From contig NZ_JAPNTZ010000026.1 of the NCBI RefSeq assembly GCF_026626335.1, forward strand, positions 1 through 64,000: a stretch of DNA of 64,000 nt, given 5' to 3'. Source of the stretch: Paractinoplanes pyxinae. GTDB taxonomy: Bacteria; Actinomycetota; Actinomycetes; Mycobacteriales; Micromonosporaceae. Below, in pieces: positions 1-8,077 of the stretch (position 1 is the first letter of the stretch; each line of letters begins with the position of its first letter). A program made the translations under genes and the position numbers. Under the pieces are notes generated by a model. That model was not told where the DNA came from. It saw only the letters and a program-made list of their open reading frames with translations, and ran no database searches.

Positions 1-275
1 ACGACATCCCGCAGCGAGTCCGCTTTTGGCCCGGCACCCTGCCTACGCCGCGCTGAAAGCCCTTCCACTCACCCAACTGGCACCGCGCTTTGCGGCGGGT
101 CCGCTTCCGGTCCGGCGCCCGCCGATGCCCGCTCACCCAGCCGGCACGACACCCGCAGCGGATCCGCTTGCGGTTCGGTGCCCTGCAGTCGCCGCACTGA
201 GAGCCCACCCACCCAGCCGGCACGACGCCCCGCAGCGAGTCCGCTTCCGGTCCGGCGCCCTGCCGACCGCGGGTA
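1..275. repeat. degenerate tandem repeat, about four copies of a 65-77 bp unit
   Basis: Four imperfect copies share a core like GCAGCGAGTCCGCTTCCGG followed by TCCGGCGCCCTGCC. The cores start near 10, 88, 152 and 231. Each is preceded by a CACCCAGCCGGCAC-like segment. Copies 1 and 4 agree best; copies 2 and 3 have drifted. No ORF here shows convincing protein features. The first copy may extend beyond the window start. Confidence 0.7.
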
Positions 276-503
276 GCGACCGCTCAACGCTGGTCGTCTT
301 TCGATGGAAGCTCCGGTTTCCGCCTGGAGCCGCCACAAGTCACACAACCTAAAGCATCCTAGGAACCTAGTTTGTCGGTGAGCGGCCGATAGTTGCACGG
401 ATATGAGCGGTCACTGAGCGAACGCGCATGAACGTGCACTTTCGAGCAGTCGGCGTTCAACGCTTGCCCTTGCCCCTGGGGTTAGGGTCCGACGATCGAC
501 GGC
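276..503. other. intergenic stretch, nothing recognised
   Basis: No coding signal or stable repeat was seen. It has a slightly lower GC patch (about 300-375) and then leads into the decayed gene at 504. A TAGGGT hexamer at 483-488 lies 15 nt before the ATG at 504 and might be an old -10 box; this is weak. Confidence 0.4.
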
Positions 504-774
504 ATGTACGACATCGAGCACATCAGCGAGCGGGCCGTCGAGTTCTGCGCGGAAGGCACAGGTTCCGTGGTTCGTGGCCGGCGTCTACTGCGCCGGGGAG
601 AAGGCGGTGGCCGCCGACGGGCTGGCCAATGCGGGGACCGGTGCGCCCACCGGTTTCCTGTTCGGGTCCATCGCGAAGATCATGACCACCACGCTCGTTA
701 TGCGGCAGGTGAAGCGCGAGGTGCTCCACCTCGACGCGACGGTTGCCGACCATCTTGGCGACGCACCTTCGTGA
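504..774 (+). pseudogene. remnant of a serine beta-lactamase / esterase family gene (N-terminal fragment, frameshifted)
   Basis: The fragment begins MYDIEHISERAVEF in one frame. After about position 555 the recognisable sequence continues in another frame: VPWFVAGVYCAGE, then GTGAPTGFLFGSIAKIMTTT, then LVMRQVKREVLHLDATVADH, ending at a stop at 772-774. The second part matches the start of class C beta-lactamase-like serine hydrolases, including the S-x-x-K nucleophile motif (SIAK). These enzymes are normally 350-450 residues; here only about 85 remain and the Y-x-N and HTG regions are absent. One frameshift plus C-terminal loss marks it as dead. What follows (811) is an unrelated protein, so the deletion probably removed the rest. 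Confidence 0.75.
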
Positions 775-810
775 CCCCACCGATCCGGATCCACTTGCTA
801 GCGTCGATCG

Positions 811-1200
811 GTGGTCACCTTCCGCACGCTCGTCCGAGGCTTCGGTCACAAGGTGTCCGGGGACGAACCGCAGCTTCTGGTCGTCCGCGGCCAGGCCGAC
901 TGGGAGCTGCTCTGGGCGCGGTTGAACAGCAACTCCAGCTCTTTCCCGGCCGCACCCGAGGTGCAGTGGAACTCTGAGCTGGTCCTGGCCCTGATTCTCG
1001 GGATGCGCTCCTCGACCGGCTACCAAGTGACCATCGTCCGGCTCGCGGTAAACGATGGCGGGCTGGTGGTCGAGGCCCGCGAGGACAAACCGACCGACTT
1101 CGCCCTGCAGATGATCACGGAACCTGTGCACGTGGTCGCGGCGCCGGCCGCCGACCTTCCCGACCACCTGACAGCAGGAGCATCGATCCTGATCTCTTGA
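811..1200 (+). CDS. PrcB-like (protease complex subunit PrcB family) protein, 129 aa
   Basis: The protein carries the pattern of the PrcB C-terminal domain: W-x-x-L-W-x-R-x-N-S near residues 30-38, then VLALILGMRSSTGYQVTIV, and a closing ALQMITEPVHVVAAP. Family members are small beta-rich proteins, named after a subunit of a spirochaete protease complex; their biochemical role in actinomycetes is not established. The GTG start lies 6 nt after TAGCGT (799-804), which fits a leaderless transcript. There is no signal peptide at this start, so either the protein is cytoplasmic or the upstream deletion that killed the 504 gene also removed an export signal; the second option is speculation. Confidence 0.7.
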   Translation: MVTFRTLVRGFGHKVSGDEPQLLVVRGQADWELLWARLNSNSSSFPAAPEVQWNSELVLALILGMRSSTGYQVTIVRLAVNDGGLVVEAREDKPTDFALQMITEPVHVVAAPAADLPDHLTAGASILIS

Positions 1201-1225
1201 CGGCCGTAAACGGCTCGGGTAGACA
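1197..1225 (+). promoter_or_regulatory. candidate vegetative promoter for the GH3 gene
   Basis: TTGACG at 1197-1202 and TAGACA at 1220-1225 are separated by 17 nt, a good match to actinomycete principal sigma promoters except for the last base of the -10. The -35 overlaps the stop codon of the PrcB-like gene. Transcription would start near 1232, about 120 nt before the GH3 start, with the dyad at 1263-1296 inside the leader. Confidence 0.5.
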
Positions 1226-1262
1226 GATCGTCAAATCGCCGAAACATGGACGTCATGCTTTG

Positions 1263-1296
1263 CCCGCCCGTGTCGAAGCGCTTCGACCAGGGCGGG
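1263..1296. promoter_or_regulatory. LacI-type operator (perfect 16-bp palindrome) nested in a larger dyad
   Basis: GTCGAAGCGCTTCGAC at 1272-1287 is a perfect palindrome with the central CG typical of LacI/GalR operators. It is flanked symmetrically by CCCGCCC (1263-1269) and GGGCGGG (1290-1296), which share the same centre. It sits between the promoter at 1197-1225 and the GH3 gene at 1352. The LacI regulator immediately after the GH3 gene is the obvious ligand. As RNA it could also fold into a hairpin, so an attenuator or terminator function for the upstream gene is an alternative. Confidence 0.6.
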
Positions 1297-1351
1297 ATCG
1301 TGGGCACCGCCGGAGCGTTCCGACTGCGAACCGCCACGGATGTGAACCCCC

Positions 1352-4069
1352 ATGAGCGACACACCCCTGTTCCGACGAGCCGGCGCGCCCCTCACCGAAC
1401 GCGTCGAGGATCTGCTGGGCCGGCTCACCCTGCCCGAGAAGATCGCCATGCTGCACCAGCACCAGCCGGCGATCGACCGGCTGGGCATCGCCGCCTTCAC
1501 CACCGGCACCGAGGCCCTGCACGGCGTCGCCTGGCTGGGCGAGGCCACCGTCTTCCCGCAGGCGATCGGGCTGGCCACCAGCTGGGATCTCGGCCTGGTG
1601 CGGCGGGTCGGCGCGGCCGTCGGGGACGAGGTGCGCGGCCTGCACAGCGAGGGCAAGTGCGGCCTCAACGTGTGGGCGCCCGTCGTCAACCCGTTGCGCG
1701 ACCCGCGGTGGGGCCGCAACGAGGAGGGCTACGCCGAGGATCCCCTGCTGACCGGGCTCATGGGTGACGCGTACGCGCGGGGCCTGGCCGGCGACGACCC
1801 GCGCGTTCTGCGTACGGCGCCGACCCTCAAGCACTTTCTGGGCTACAACAACGAGACCGACCGGTGCCTCACCTCGAGCAACCTCGGCCCGCGCGTCCTG
1901 CGCGAATACGAGCTGCCGGCCTTCCGCACGGCGATCGAGCGTGGCTCGGCGGTGGCCGTGATGGCCGCGTACAACCTGGTCAACGGCCGCCCGGCGCACG
2001 TCTCGCCGTACCTCGAGGACGAGCTGCGCGGCTGGGCCGGCGACGAGATCTTCGTGGTGTCGGACGCGTACGCGCCCACGAACCTGGCCGACCCGATGCA
2101 GCAGGCCTTCTTCACCGACCACGCGGAGAGTCACGCGGCGGCGCTGCGGGCGGGCATCGACAGCTTCACCGACGCCGACAAGCGCAGCGAGGTCACCGTC
2201 GAGCGGATCACCGAGGCGATGCGGCGTGAGCTGATCAAGGAGGAGGACGTCGACCGGGCGGTGCGCCGTGCCCTGACGGTTCGGGTTCGGCTCGGGGAGT
2301 TCGATGCGGCCGGCGAGAACCCGTACGGGAAGATCGGCGCCGACGTCGTGAACTCGCCGGCCCACCGCGAGCTCGCGCGGGAGGCCGCGCGCGAGTCGAT
2401 CACGCTGCTCAAGTCGGAGTGCTGCCTGCTCCCCCTCGACCCGGCCCGGCACCGAACCGTGGCCGTCGTCGGCACGCACGCCGACCGTGTGTTCACCGAT
2501 TGGTACAGCGGTTCCCTCGCGTACGCCGTGACCGCCCGCGACGCTTTCCGTGAGACCTTCGAGAATGTCCTGTACGCCGAGGGAGCCGACCGGATCGCGC
2601 TGCGGCTCGGTGGGTTGTATCTGGCCGCCGACGCCGACGGGGTCCGGCTGACCGTCGAGCCCGCCTCGTTCGACGTGTTCGACTGGGGCAACGGCGTCGT
2701 CACGCTCCGGTCGACGCTCAACGGCCAGTTCCTGCGCGCGGCCGAGGGCCGGATAGCCGCCGACTCTCCCGGCCCGTCCGAGTGGGTCGTCACCGAGATG
2801 TTCACTTTGGGACAGCGCCCGGACGGCTCGACGACCGTCCACACGCACCCCGGCAAGGAGGCGATCACCGCGCAGCTCGGCCTGGGCCCCCGAGCCGCCC
2901 GTTTCGCGCTTGAGACTTTGGTCGACGGGGCCGCCGACGCCGCCGATCTGGCCGCCACGGCCGACGCGGTCGTCGTCGTGATCGGCAACCACCCGCTGGT
3001 CAACGGCCGAGAGACCGAGGACCGCACCGACCTGCAGCTGCCGCCGGCCCAGGAACGATTGCTGCGGGAGGTGCACGCGGCCAACCGGGAGACCGCGCTG
3101 GTGCTGGTTTCCAGTTACCCGTACGCCATTGGTTGGGCCGACGCCCACCTGCCGGCCGTCCTCTGGATGTCCCACGCCGGGCAAGAATTGGGACACGCGC
3201 TGACCGATGTGCTGACCGGGAAGGCCGACCCGGGCGGGCGGCTCACGCAGACCTGGTACCGCAGCGCGTGCGAACTGCCCGACATCCTCGACTACGACAT
3301 CATCACGAACGACGCGACGTACCAGTACTACCGCGGCACTCCGCTCTACCCCTTCGGCCACGGGCTGTCGTACACGTCGTTCGACTACTCGAACCTCGAC
3401 ATCTCGCAGCCCACCGCGGCCACCGGCGACGAGGTGACGATCACCGTGTGGGTGACCAACATCGGGCGGCGGCCCGGCACCGAGGTCGTGCAGCTCTACA
3501 CCCATCAGCAGGTGTCGCGGGTGAAGCAGCCGCTGCGGCGGTTGCGCGCCTTCGACAAGCTGCATCTCAATCCCGGCGAATCGAAGCTGGTCAGCTTCAC
3601 GCTGAAGGTCGACGAGCTGAGCTTCTGGGACGTCACCTCGAGCCGGTTCGTGGTCGAGACGGCCCGCCACAAGATTCTGGTCGGGCGGTCGGCCAGCGAC
3701 ATCCGGCTCACCGGCACGCTGGCCGTGCGCGGCAGCCGGATCGGGGCGCAGCGGGTGCTCGACCGGACGGTCCGGGCCGCCGACCACGACGAGTACAGCG
3801 GGATCACGCTGGTCGCCACGGCAGACCCGGTGCGGGGCGAGGCGGTGCGCGCGACCGAGGACGGCGCCTGGTGCTGCTTCAACGGCGCGGACCTGACCGG
3901 CGTACGCGAAATAGTCGTCGACGGCGACGGCCCGGCAGTGCGACTGCGCCTGGACGACCCGTACGCGGGACCGCAGTTCGACGAAACGGCGCCGGTGGAC
4001 GGCGTTCACGACCTGTATCTGGCCATGGACGCCGGCAGCCGGGTCAGCGCGATCACGTTCCGATCGTGA
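1352..4069 (+). CDS. glycoside hydrolase family 3 (beta-glucosidase/beta-xylosidase type) with inserted and C-terminal accessory domains
   Basis: 905 aa, no signal peptide, so probably cytoplasmic and acting on imported oligosaccharides. The N-terminal barrel has the GH3 landmarks LTLPEKI, the KH pair (K160-H161 in TLKHFLGY) and the nucleophile region FVVSDAYA, with D238 the expected nucleophile; most relatives have SDW here. Residues about 420-510 form a beta-trefoil/fascin-like insertion (VTLRSTLNGQFLRAAEGRIA) inside the second catalytic domain. A fibronectin-III-like domain follows (TVWVTNIGRRPGTEVVQLY, about 690-780). The last 120 residues look like a carbohydrate-binding beta-sandwich (CBM6-like). 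It is followed after 10 nt by a LacI regulator. Substrate cannot be fixed from sequence; a beta-xylosidase or beta-glucosidase is most likely. Confidence 0.9.
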   Translation: MSDTPLFRRAGAPLTERVEDLLGRLTLPEKIAMLHQHQPAIDRLGIAAFTTGTEALHGVAWLGEATVFPQAIGLATSWDLGLVRRVGAAVGDEVRGLHSEGKCGLNVWAPVVNPLRDPRWGRNEEGYAEDPLLTGLMGDAYARGLAGDDPRVLRTAPTLKHFLGYNNETDRCLTSSNLGPRVLREYELPAFRTAIERGSAVAVMAAYNLVNGRPAHVSPYLEDELRGWAGDEIFVVSDAYAPTNLADPMQQAFFTDHAESHAAALRAGIDSFTDADKRSEVTVERITEAMRRELIKEEDVDRAVRRALTVRVRLGEFDAAGENPYGKIGADVVNSPAHRELAREAARESITLLKSECCLLPLDPARHRTVAVVGTHADRVFTDWYSGSLAYAVTARDAFRETFENVLYAEGADRIALRLGGLYLAADADGVRLTVEPASFDVFDWGNGVVTLRSTLNGQFLRAAEGRIAADSPGPSEWVVTEMFTLGQRPDGSTTVHTHPGKEAITAQLGLGPRAARFALETLVDGAADAADLAATADAVVVVIGNHPLVNGRETEDRTDLQLPPAQERLLREVHAANRETALVLVSSYPYAIGWADAHLPAVLWMSHAGQELGHALTDVLTGKADPGGRLTQTWYRSACELPDILDYDIITNDATYQYYRGTPLYPFGHGLSYTSFDYSNLDISQPTAATGDEVTITVWVTNIGRRPGTEVVQLYTHQQVSRVKQPLRRLRAFDKLHLNPGESKLVSFTLKVDELSFWDVTSSRFVVETARHKILVGRSASDIRLTGTLAVRGSRIGAQRVLDRTVRAADHDEYSGITLVATADPVRGEAVRATEDGAWCCFNGADLTGVREIVVDGDGPAVRLRLDDPYAGPQFDETAPVDGVHDLYLAMDAGSRVSAITFRS

Positions 4070-4079
4070 GAATGGGCGG

Positions 4080-5033
4080 ATGTCGGATCACCGGGTGACC
4101 ATGGCGGAGATCGCGCAGGCGGCCGGGGTGTCCGTCCCGACCGTGTCGCGCGTGCTCAACGGGCAGGGGCACGTCTCGCCGCGAAAACGGGAGCTCATCG
4201 AAGACCTGTTGCGGGAACACGCGTACCAGCCGCGAATCTCGCGGAAGCGCCCCTCGGCCCGGCTGATCCACGTGGTCTTTCCCGAAATCGACTGCGCGTG
4301 GGAACTCGAGCACATCCGCGGGATGGAGCCGGTGGCCCGGGACGCCGGCGTCGGGCTCGTGGTCACGGCCGCGGCGCGGATCGTCCCGGGTCCGACCGAC
4401 GGAGTCGTGCTCGCCGCCACCAGCGGCAGCCGGCGCCTGACCGACGAACTCGACCGGCGAGGAATCCCCGTGGTGGCACTCGATCCGGCCGCTCGCGAAC
4501 TGACCTCTCCCACCGTGGGCGCGGCCAACTGGTCGGGTGCTCGGATCGCGACCACCCACCTGCTCGGGCTGGGTCACCGGCGCATCGCGATGATCGCCGG
4601 ATCGATGGAGTTGCTGAGCAGCCGCCTGCGATGTGACGGCTTCCAGTCGCTGATGGGCGACTCCGCGTGGGTGGAGCACGGCGAATTCACGTACGAGTCG
4701 GGCCTGACCCTGGGGTTGAAGGTGCTCGGCGGCGCCGGCCGGCCGACCGCGATCTTCGCCGCCAGTGACAACGTCGCCCTGGGCGTCTACGAGGCGGCCC
4801 GCCGCCTGGGACTGCGGATCCCGGACGACGTCAGCGTGGTCGGCTTCGACGACGTGCCCGGCACCCAATGGGTCTCTCCCCCGCTCACCACCGTCCGCCA
4901 GCCGCTGCGGGACATGGGCCGGCTGGCCGCCGACACGGTGCTGCGCCTGGCCAACGGGGATTCTCTGGCCGACCATGTGGAACTGGGCACCCGTCTGGTC
5001 GTCCGGGCCAGCACCGCCGAGCCGAACGGCTGA
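4080..5033 (+). CDS. LacI family transcriptional regulator
   Basis: 317 aa. The N-terminal HTH is textbook (VTMAEIAQAAGVSVPTVSRV, then LNG hinge helix), followed by a periplasmic-binding-protein-like effector domain ending in the usual VVGFDDVPGTQW and LTTVRQP motifs. It begins 10 nt after the GH3 gene on the same strand, so the two probably form one transcript and the regulator controls it through the palindrome at 1272-1287. The effector is expected to be the sugar that the GH3 enzyme releases or consumes. The effector domain is slightly short compared with the 330-350 residues usual in the family. Confidence 0.93.
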   Translation: MSDHRVTMAEIAQAAGVSVPTVSRVLNGQGHVSPRKRELIEDLLREHAYQPRISRKRPSARLIHVVFPEIDCAWELEHIRGMEPVARDAGVGLVVTAAARIVPGPTDGVVLAATSGSRRLTDELDRRGIPVVALDPAARELTSPTVGAANWSGARIATTHLLGLGHRRIAMIAGSMELLSSRLRCDGFQSLMGDSAWVEHGEFTYESGLTLGLKVLGGAGRPTAIFAASDNVALGVYEAARRLGLRIPDDVSVVGFDDVPGTQWVSPPLTTVRQPLRDMGRLAADTVLRLANGDSLADHVELGTRLVVRASTAEPNG

Positions 5034-5084
5034 TTCGGGCCTCTTTCCCGCGGATCGAGCCGGCCGCGGCCGATAGGCACCCCC

Positions 5085-5441
5085 ATGCCCGCTGTTGACT
5101 TTGAAGACCTTGCCCCTTCGATTCTGCGCCAGCGCCTCGTCGTCGAGGGCTACCCGAGCTTCGTGATCACCGCCGACCACATCAAGGAGTACCTGAGCAA
5201 GCTCTCCGTGGTCACCGACATGGTCACGCTGATCGAGCCGGTCACCCACTGCAGCGACCTCTACGGCTGGGCCGGCTGGATCCACTGGGAGACCTCGGGC
5301 GCCCACTTCTATTCGTGGGAACGCCCGGTCCAGTTCTTCAGCGTCGACGTCTACACCTGCAAGGCCTTCGACCCCGAGCAGGTCGTCGCGTTCACCGAGG
5401 AGTTCTTCCGCACCACGAAAATCGTGGCCAAGGAATGCTGA
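5085..5441 (+). CDS. S-adenosylmethionine decarboxylase (SpeD)-like protein, 118 aa
   Basis: Length and pattern match the small prokaryotic AdoMet decarboxylases, which self-cleave at a serine to make a catalytic pyruvoyl group. GWIHWETSGAHFYSWE aligns with the SpeD cleavage region and FFSVDVYTCKAFDP with the conserved VDVFTCG segment. In this alignment S71 falls on the cleavage serine and C92 on the catalytic cysteine. The residue before the serine is Thr instead of Glu, and the processing histidine position is Tyr76 (a His lies nearby at 74). These changes suggest altered processing or substrate. No other polyamine gene is nearby. Its stop codon overlaps the start of the next gene, so the two products are probably made together. 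Identification as a SpeD relative is fairly sure; activity is not. Confidence 0.65.
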   Translation: MPAVDFEDLAPSILRQRLVVEGYPSFVITADHIKEYLSKLSVVTDMVTLIEPVTHCSDLYGWAGWIHWETSGAHFYSWERPVQFFSVDVYTCKAFDPEQVVAFTEEFFRTTKIVAKEC

Positions 5442-6247
5442 CTTCTTTCCCGTACGACCTGAGCCCCGCGCAGACGAAAGCGGTCATCGCTGAATTTCTG
5501 AGCACCGTGCGCCGTCGCGGCCGCTTCCTCACCGTCGTGGCCGGCTCCGACCACCCCCTCGCGGCAGTGGCCCGTACGGTGGAATGCCAGGTTTTCAACG
5601 ACGCCTTCGGCAACACCCCCGAGGTGATGGCCGCGGAATACGGCCCGTACGAGTCGAGCAGCATCTTCTATCTGGTCATCGACACGAGGACCGCACAACC
5701 GGCCGGCGCCGCCCGGGTCATCATCGGCGACCGCCTGAAAACACTGGACGACGCCCCCGCCCACATCGGCCGCACCGCCGACGAAATTCTGGACGCCCAC
5801 AACCTGCGCGGCGAGCCCGTCTGGGACTTCGCCACCGCCGCCGTCCTTCCCGCCTACCGTGGCCGGCTGACGGTCAGCTCGATGCTCTACCGAACCTTCG
5901 CCGTGGCGTGCCTGCGGGCCGGCGTCAACCACGCCGTCACCCTGCTCGACAAGCGCGCCTACCGCAACATGACCCTGGTCGGCGCCCGCCAGGAGCCGCT
6001 GGCCGGCTCGGCCCCGTTCGCATACCTGGGCTCCCCCGAGACGTACGCGCTCTACAGCCGCCCGTTCAGCTACCTGCCCGACATCCGCCGCCAGTCCCGC
6101 AACCTGCTGCGCCCCGGCCACCGCTACACAGGCCACATCCGCGCCCGCGGCCTGAAGGCCCTCCTGGTCCGCCTGGCCGCCGCCCGCGTGTCTCATCAAG
6201 TCGGCACCGGCCGCGGCCTCGACAGGAACATCGTCTTCACCGTGTAA
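5435..6247 (+). CDS. GNAT/LuxI-fold acyltransferase-like protein coupled to the SpeD-like gene
   Basis: 270 aa. The chosen ATG overlaps the stop codon of the SpeD-like gene by 7 nt, pointing to translational coupling. The N-terminal half (VFNDAFGNTPEVMAAEYGPY, then a strand FYLVID and a GAARVII strand) resembles the N-acyltransferase fold shared by GNAT enzymes and LuxI-type acyl-homoserine lactone synthases. The following block, VWDFATAAVLPAYRG, SSMLYRTF and VTLLDKRAYRNM, fits the acyl-donor side of the same fold. No close named family is recognised. Because LuxI enzymes use AdoMet and an acyl carrier, pairing with an AdoMet-decarboxylase relative suggests an acylated amine or AdoMet-derived product; this is inference. 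Confidence 0.6.
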   Translation: MLTSFPYDLSPAQTKAVIAEFLSTVRRRGRFLTVVAGSDHPLAAVARTVECQVFNDAFGNTPEVMAAEYGPYESSSIFYLVIDTRTAQPAGAARVIIGDRLKTLDDAPAHIGRTADEILDAHNLRGEPVWDFATAAVLPAYRGRLTVSSMLYRTFAVACLRAGVNHAVTLLDKRAYRNMTLVGARQEPLAGSAPFAYLGSPETYALYSRPFSYLPDIRRQSRNLLRPGHRYTGHIRARGLKALLVRLAAARVSHQVGTGRGLDRNIVFTV

Positions 6248-6304
6248 CGCTCAAGTTGCCCGACGGCCGGCCGATCTGACTCCGCGCTCGAACGGAGGCA
6301 CCAA

Positions 6305-7957
6305 GTGACTGTGCATCGCATCGTCTCGGAGGACGAGGCCCGCGCTTTGGCCGTACGGCTGCAGAAGCCCGGCCGGGAACGGCCGACAGTGGTCCTGACC
6401 ATCGCGGGTGGCCAGACCGAGCCGTTCGGCGACCCGGAAGAGATCAAGAAGGCGGTCGGCGACCTCGCCGACGTGGTCGTCATGCCGACCAGCGACGTGT
6501 CGTGGGCGTTCTCGCGCGCGATGCCGCCCGACACCCAGGTCTACGGCGGGGCGAGCCGCGTCTATCCCCTCGACATCGAGTGGGCCATCCGGCCCTACCG
6601 CAGCAAGCTGCGCTTCGCCTACTCGACGGCCGATCGGGCGCGGATCACCGAGCATCTCACCAACGACGCCCTCGCCGCGGCGATGTCCGGAGACCTGCTC
6701 ACGCGGCGCGGCACCACGTCCTACCGGGAGCGTTCGGGCGTCGTTGCCCTGGTGGTCGAATCGCGCGCTGTCGTCAAGCTGGACGACGGCGCCCTCGCGT
6801 CCGTATGGGAAGAGCTCACCGAGCCGGGTGTTCCGCTCGACCGGCTGCTGACCCGGGGACAGCAGGTCACGGGCGTGTACGACCCGGGTTCGGGCCGGCT
6901 CGACCTGCGCGGTGGGCTGCGCCGGACCGGTCGGCTCGACTACCGCGCCGGTGACGTCGTACTGGCCGATGTCGCCGCCGTCGAAGCGGACTCGGTGAGC
7001 CTGCGGCTGCTGCCGGGAGCGAGCATCTGTGTCGGCCGGGCCGCGGTCACCTCCAACGAGGACGACCTGTTGACCGGGCTGTTCACCCCCGGCGAGGTGG
7101 TCGCCTGCCGGATCGCCTCGGTCTCACCCCTCGCCCTGCGGCTGGACGACATCGACGACGACGAGGCGCCCCTCGACGCGCCGAGTCTGCTGTCCGGCGG
7201 TCCGCCCTGGCTGCGCCTGCCGGACCTGGTCACGCCGATCGAGCCGCCAACGGTCGTGGACGAGGTGCCCGAAACTCCGGTGCCGTCGCCGGCGCCGGTC
7301 ACTCCCGCCCGGCCGCCGACCCCGCTGGAGGCCATGAGCCGGGTAGTGCCCGCCGCCGCTCAGGTCGGAGAGTTGCTGGCCGAGCGGGACCGGGTCACCG
7401 CACTGGCCACCGAGCTGGACGCGCTTCGCCGGCATGCCGCCGGCCTGGAACGGGAACGGGACCAGGCCAGGCGCAAGGTCGAGCAGTTGCAGAGCCGCTA
7501 CCGCAACGCCGAACGGGCCCGGCAGAAGTCGGCCCGAGACCTCGAAGCGGCGCCGGCCTTCACGGATCCGGCGGAGCAGTTCCGGTGGGATGTCCACTGC
7601 GAGTGGGTCCGGCGGATCCCGGCCGCCGAGAAGCCCTTCCGGCAACTCAAGGAATTCGACATCGGGCCGGAGTTCCTGGCCTCGATCGAGCGTATCGAGG
7701 GCGTTCTCCGCGGCAAGATCGCGTCTGTCGTCGTCGAGGTGCTGACCGGACACGCCGAGCACTCGGCCGGCCGCGTCCCGCACCAGTTGCGGGCCGGCTC
7801 GGCCGGGTCGCCCTACGTGACGCGGCCCGGCGGCGGCACCTGCTGGCGGGTTGCCCTGCACACCAACACTCCCGCGGCGAGACGGCTGCACTATTGGCGC
7901 ACCGGAGACCGCTTCGAACTGTCCCGCGTGGTGCTGCACGACGACTTCCGGCCCTGA
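6305..7957 (+). CDS. hypothetical multidomain protein with coiled coil and RelE-like C-terminus
   Basis: 550 aa, not recognised as a named family. The GTG start has GGAGG at 6294-6298. Residues 1-170 form an alpha/beta domain (TVVLTIAGG, ADVVVMPTSDVSWAFS). Residues about 180-290 are two beta-rich OB/S1-like segments (GEVVACRIASVSPLALRLDD is one). A Pro-rich linker follows, then a charged coiled coil at about 355-413 (LAERDRVTALATELDALRR). The last 120 residues contain PYVTRPGGGTCWRVALHTN and LHYWRTGDRFELSRVVLHDD, a pattern like the RelE/ParE toxin-type fold. Cytoplasmic; no signal or membrane segment. Whether the C-terminal part is an RNase or only a binding domain cannot be said. Confidence 0.75.
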   Translation: MTVHRIVSEDEARALAVRLQKPGRERPTVVLTIAGGQTEPFGDPEEIKKAVGDLADVVVMPTSDVSWAFSRAMPPDTQVYGGASRVYPLDIEWAIRPYRSKLRFAYSTADRARITEHLTNDALAAAMSGDLLTRRGTTSYRERSGVVALVVESRAVVKLDDGALASVWEELTEPGVPLDRLLTRGQQVTGVYDPGSGRLDLRGGLRRTGRLDYRAGDVVLADVAAVEADSVSLRLLPGASICVGRAAVTSNEDDLLTGLFTPGEVVACRIASVSPLALRLDDIDDDEAPLDAPSLLSGGPPWLRLPDLVTPIEPPTVVDEVPETPVPSPAPVTPARPPTPLEAMSRVVPAAAQVGELLAERDRVTALATELDALRRHAAGLERERDQARRKVEQLQSRYRNAERARQKSARDLEAAPAFTDPAEQFRWDVHCEWVRRIPAAEKPFRQLKEFDIGPEFLASIERIEGVLRGKIASVVVEVLTGHAEHSAGRVPHQLRAGSAGSPYVTRPGGGTCWRVALHTNTPAARRLHYWRTGDRFELSRVVLHDDFRP

Positions 7958-8077
7958 CCGCTCCTGTCCGCCCTCATCCTGGTCGCCGCACCCGGATCGC
8001 AACCAGGCGAGGCTCACCCGGCGCGGCCGCGGTGCCGATGCTGGCGGCGACATCCTCGTGAATCCTGGAGCCGCGCC

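Noticed and set aside
1253..4009. Long antisense ORF opposite the GH3 gene
   Set aside because: Arg/Gly/Val-rich product with no domain; a by-product of high GC in the opposite frame.
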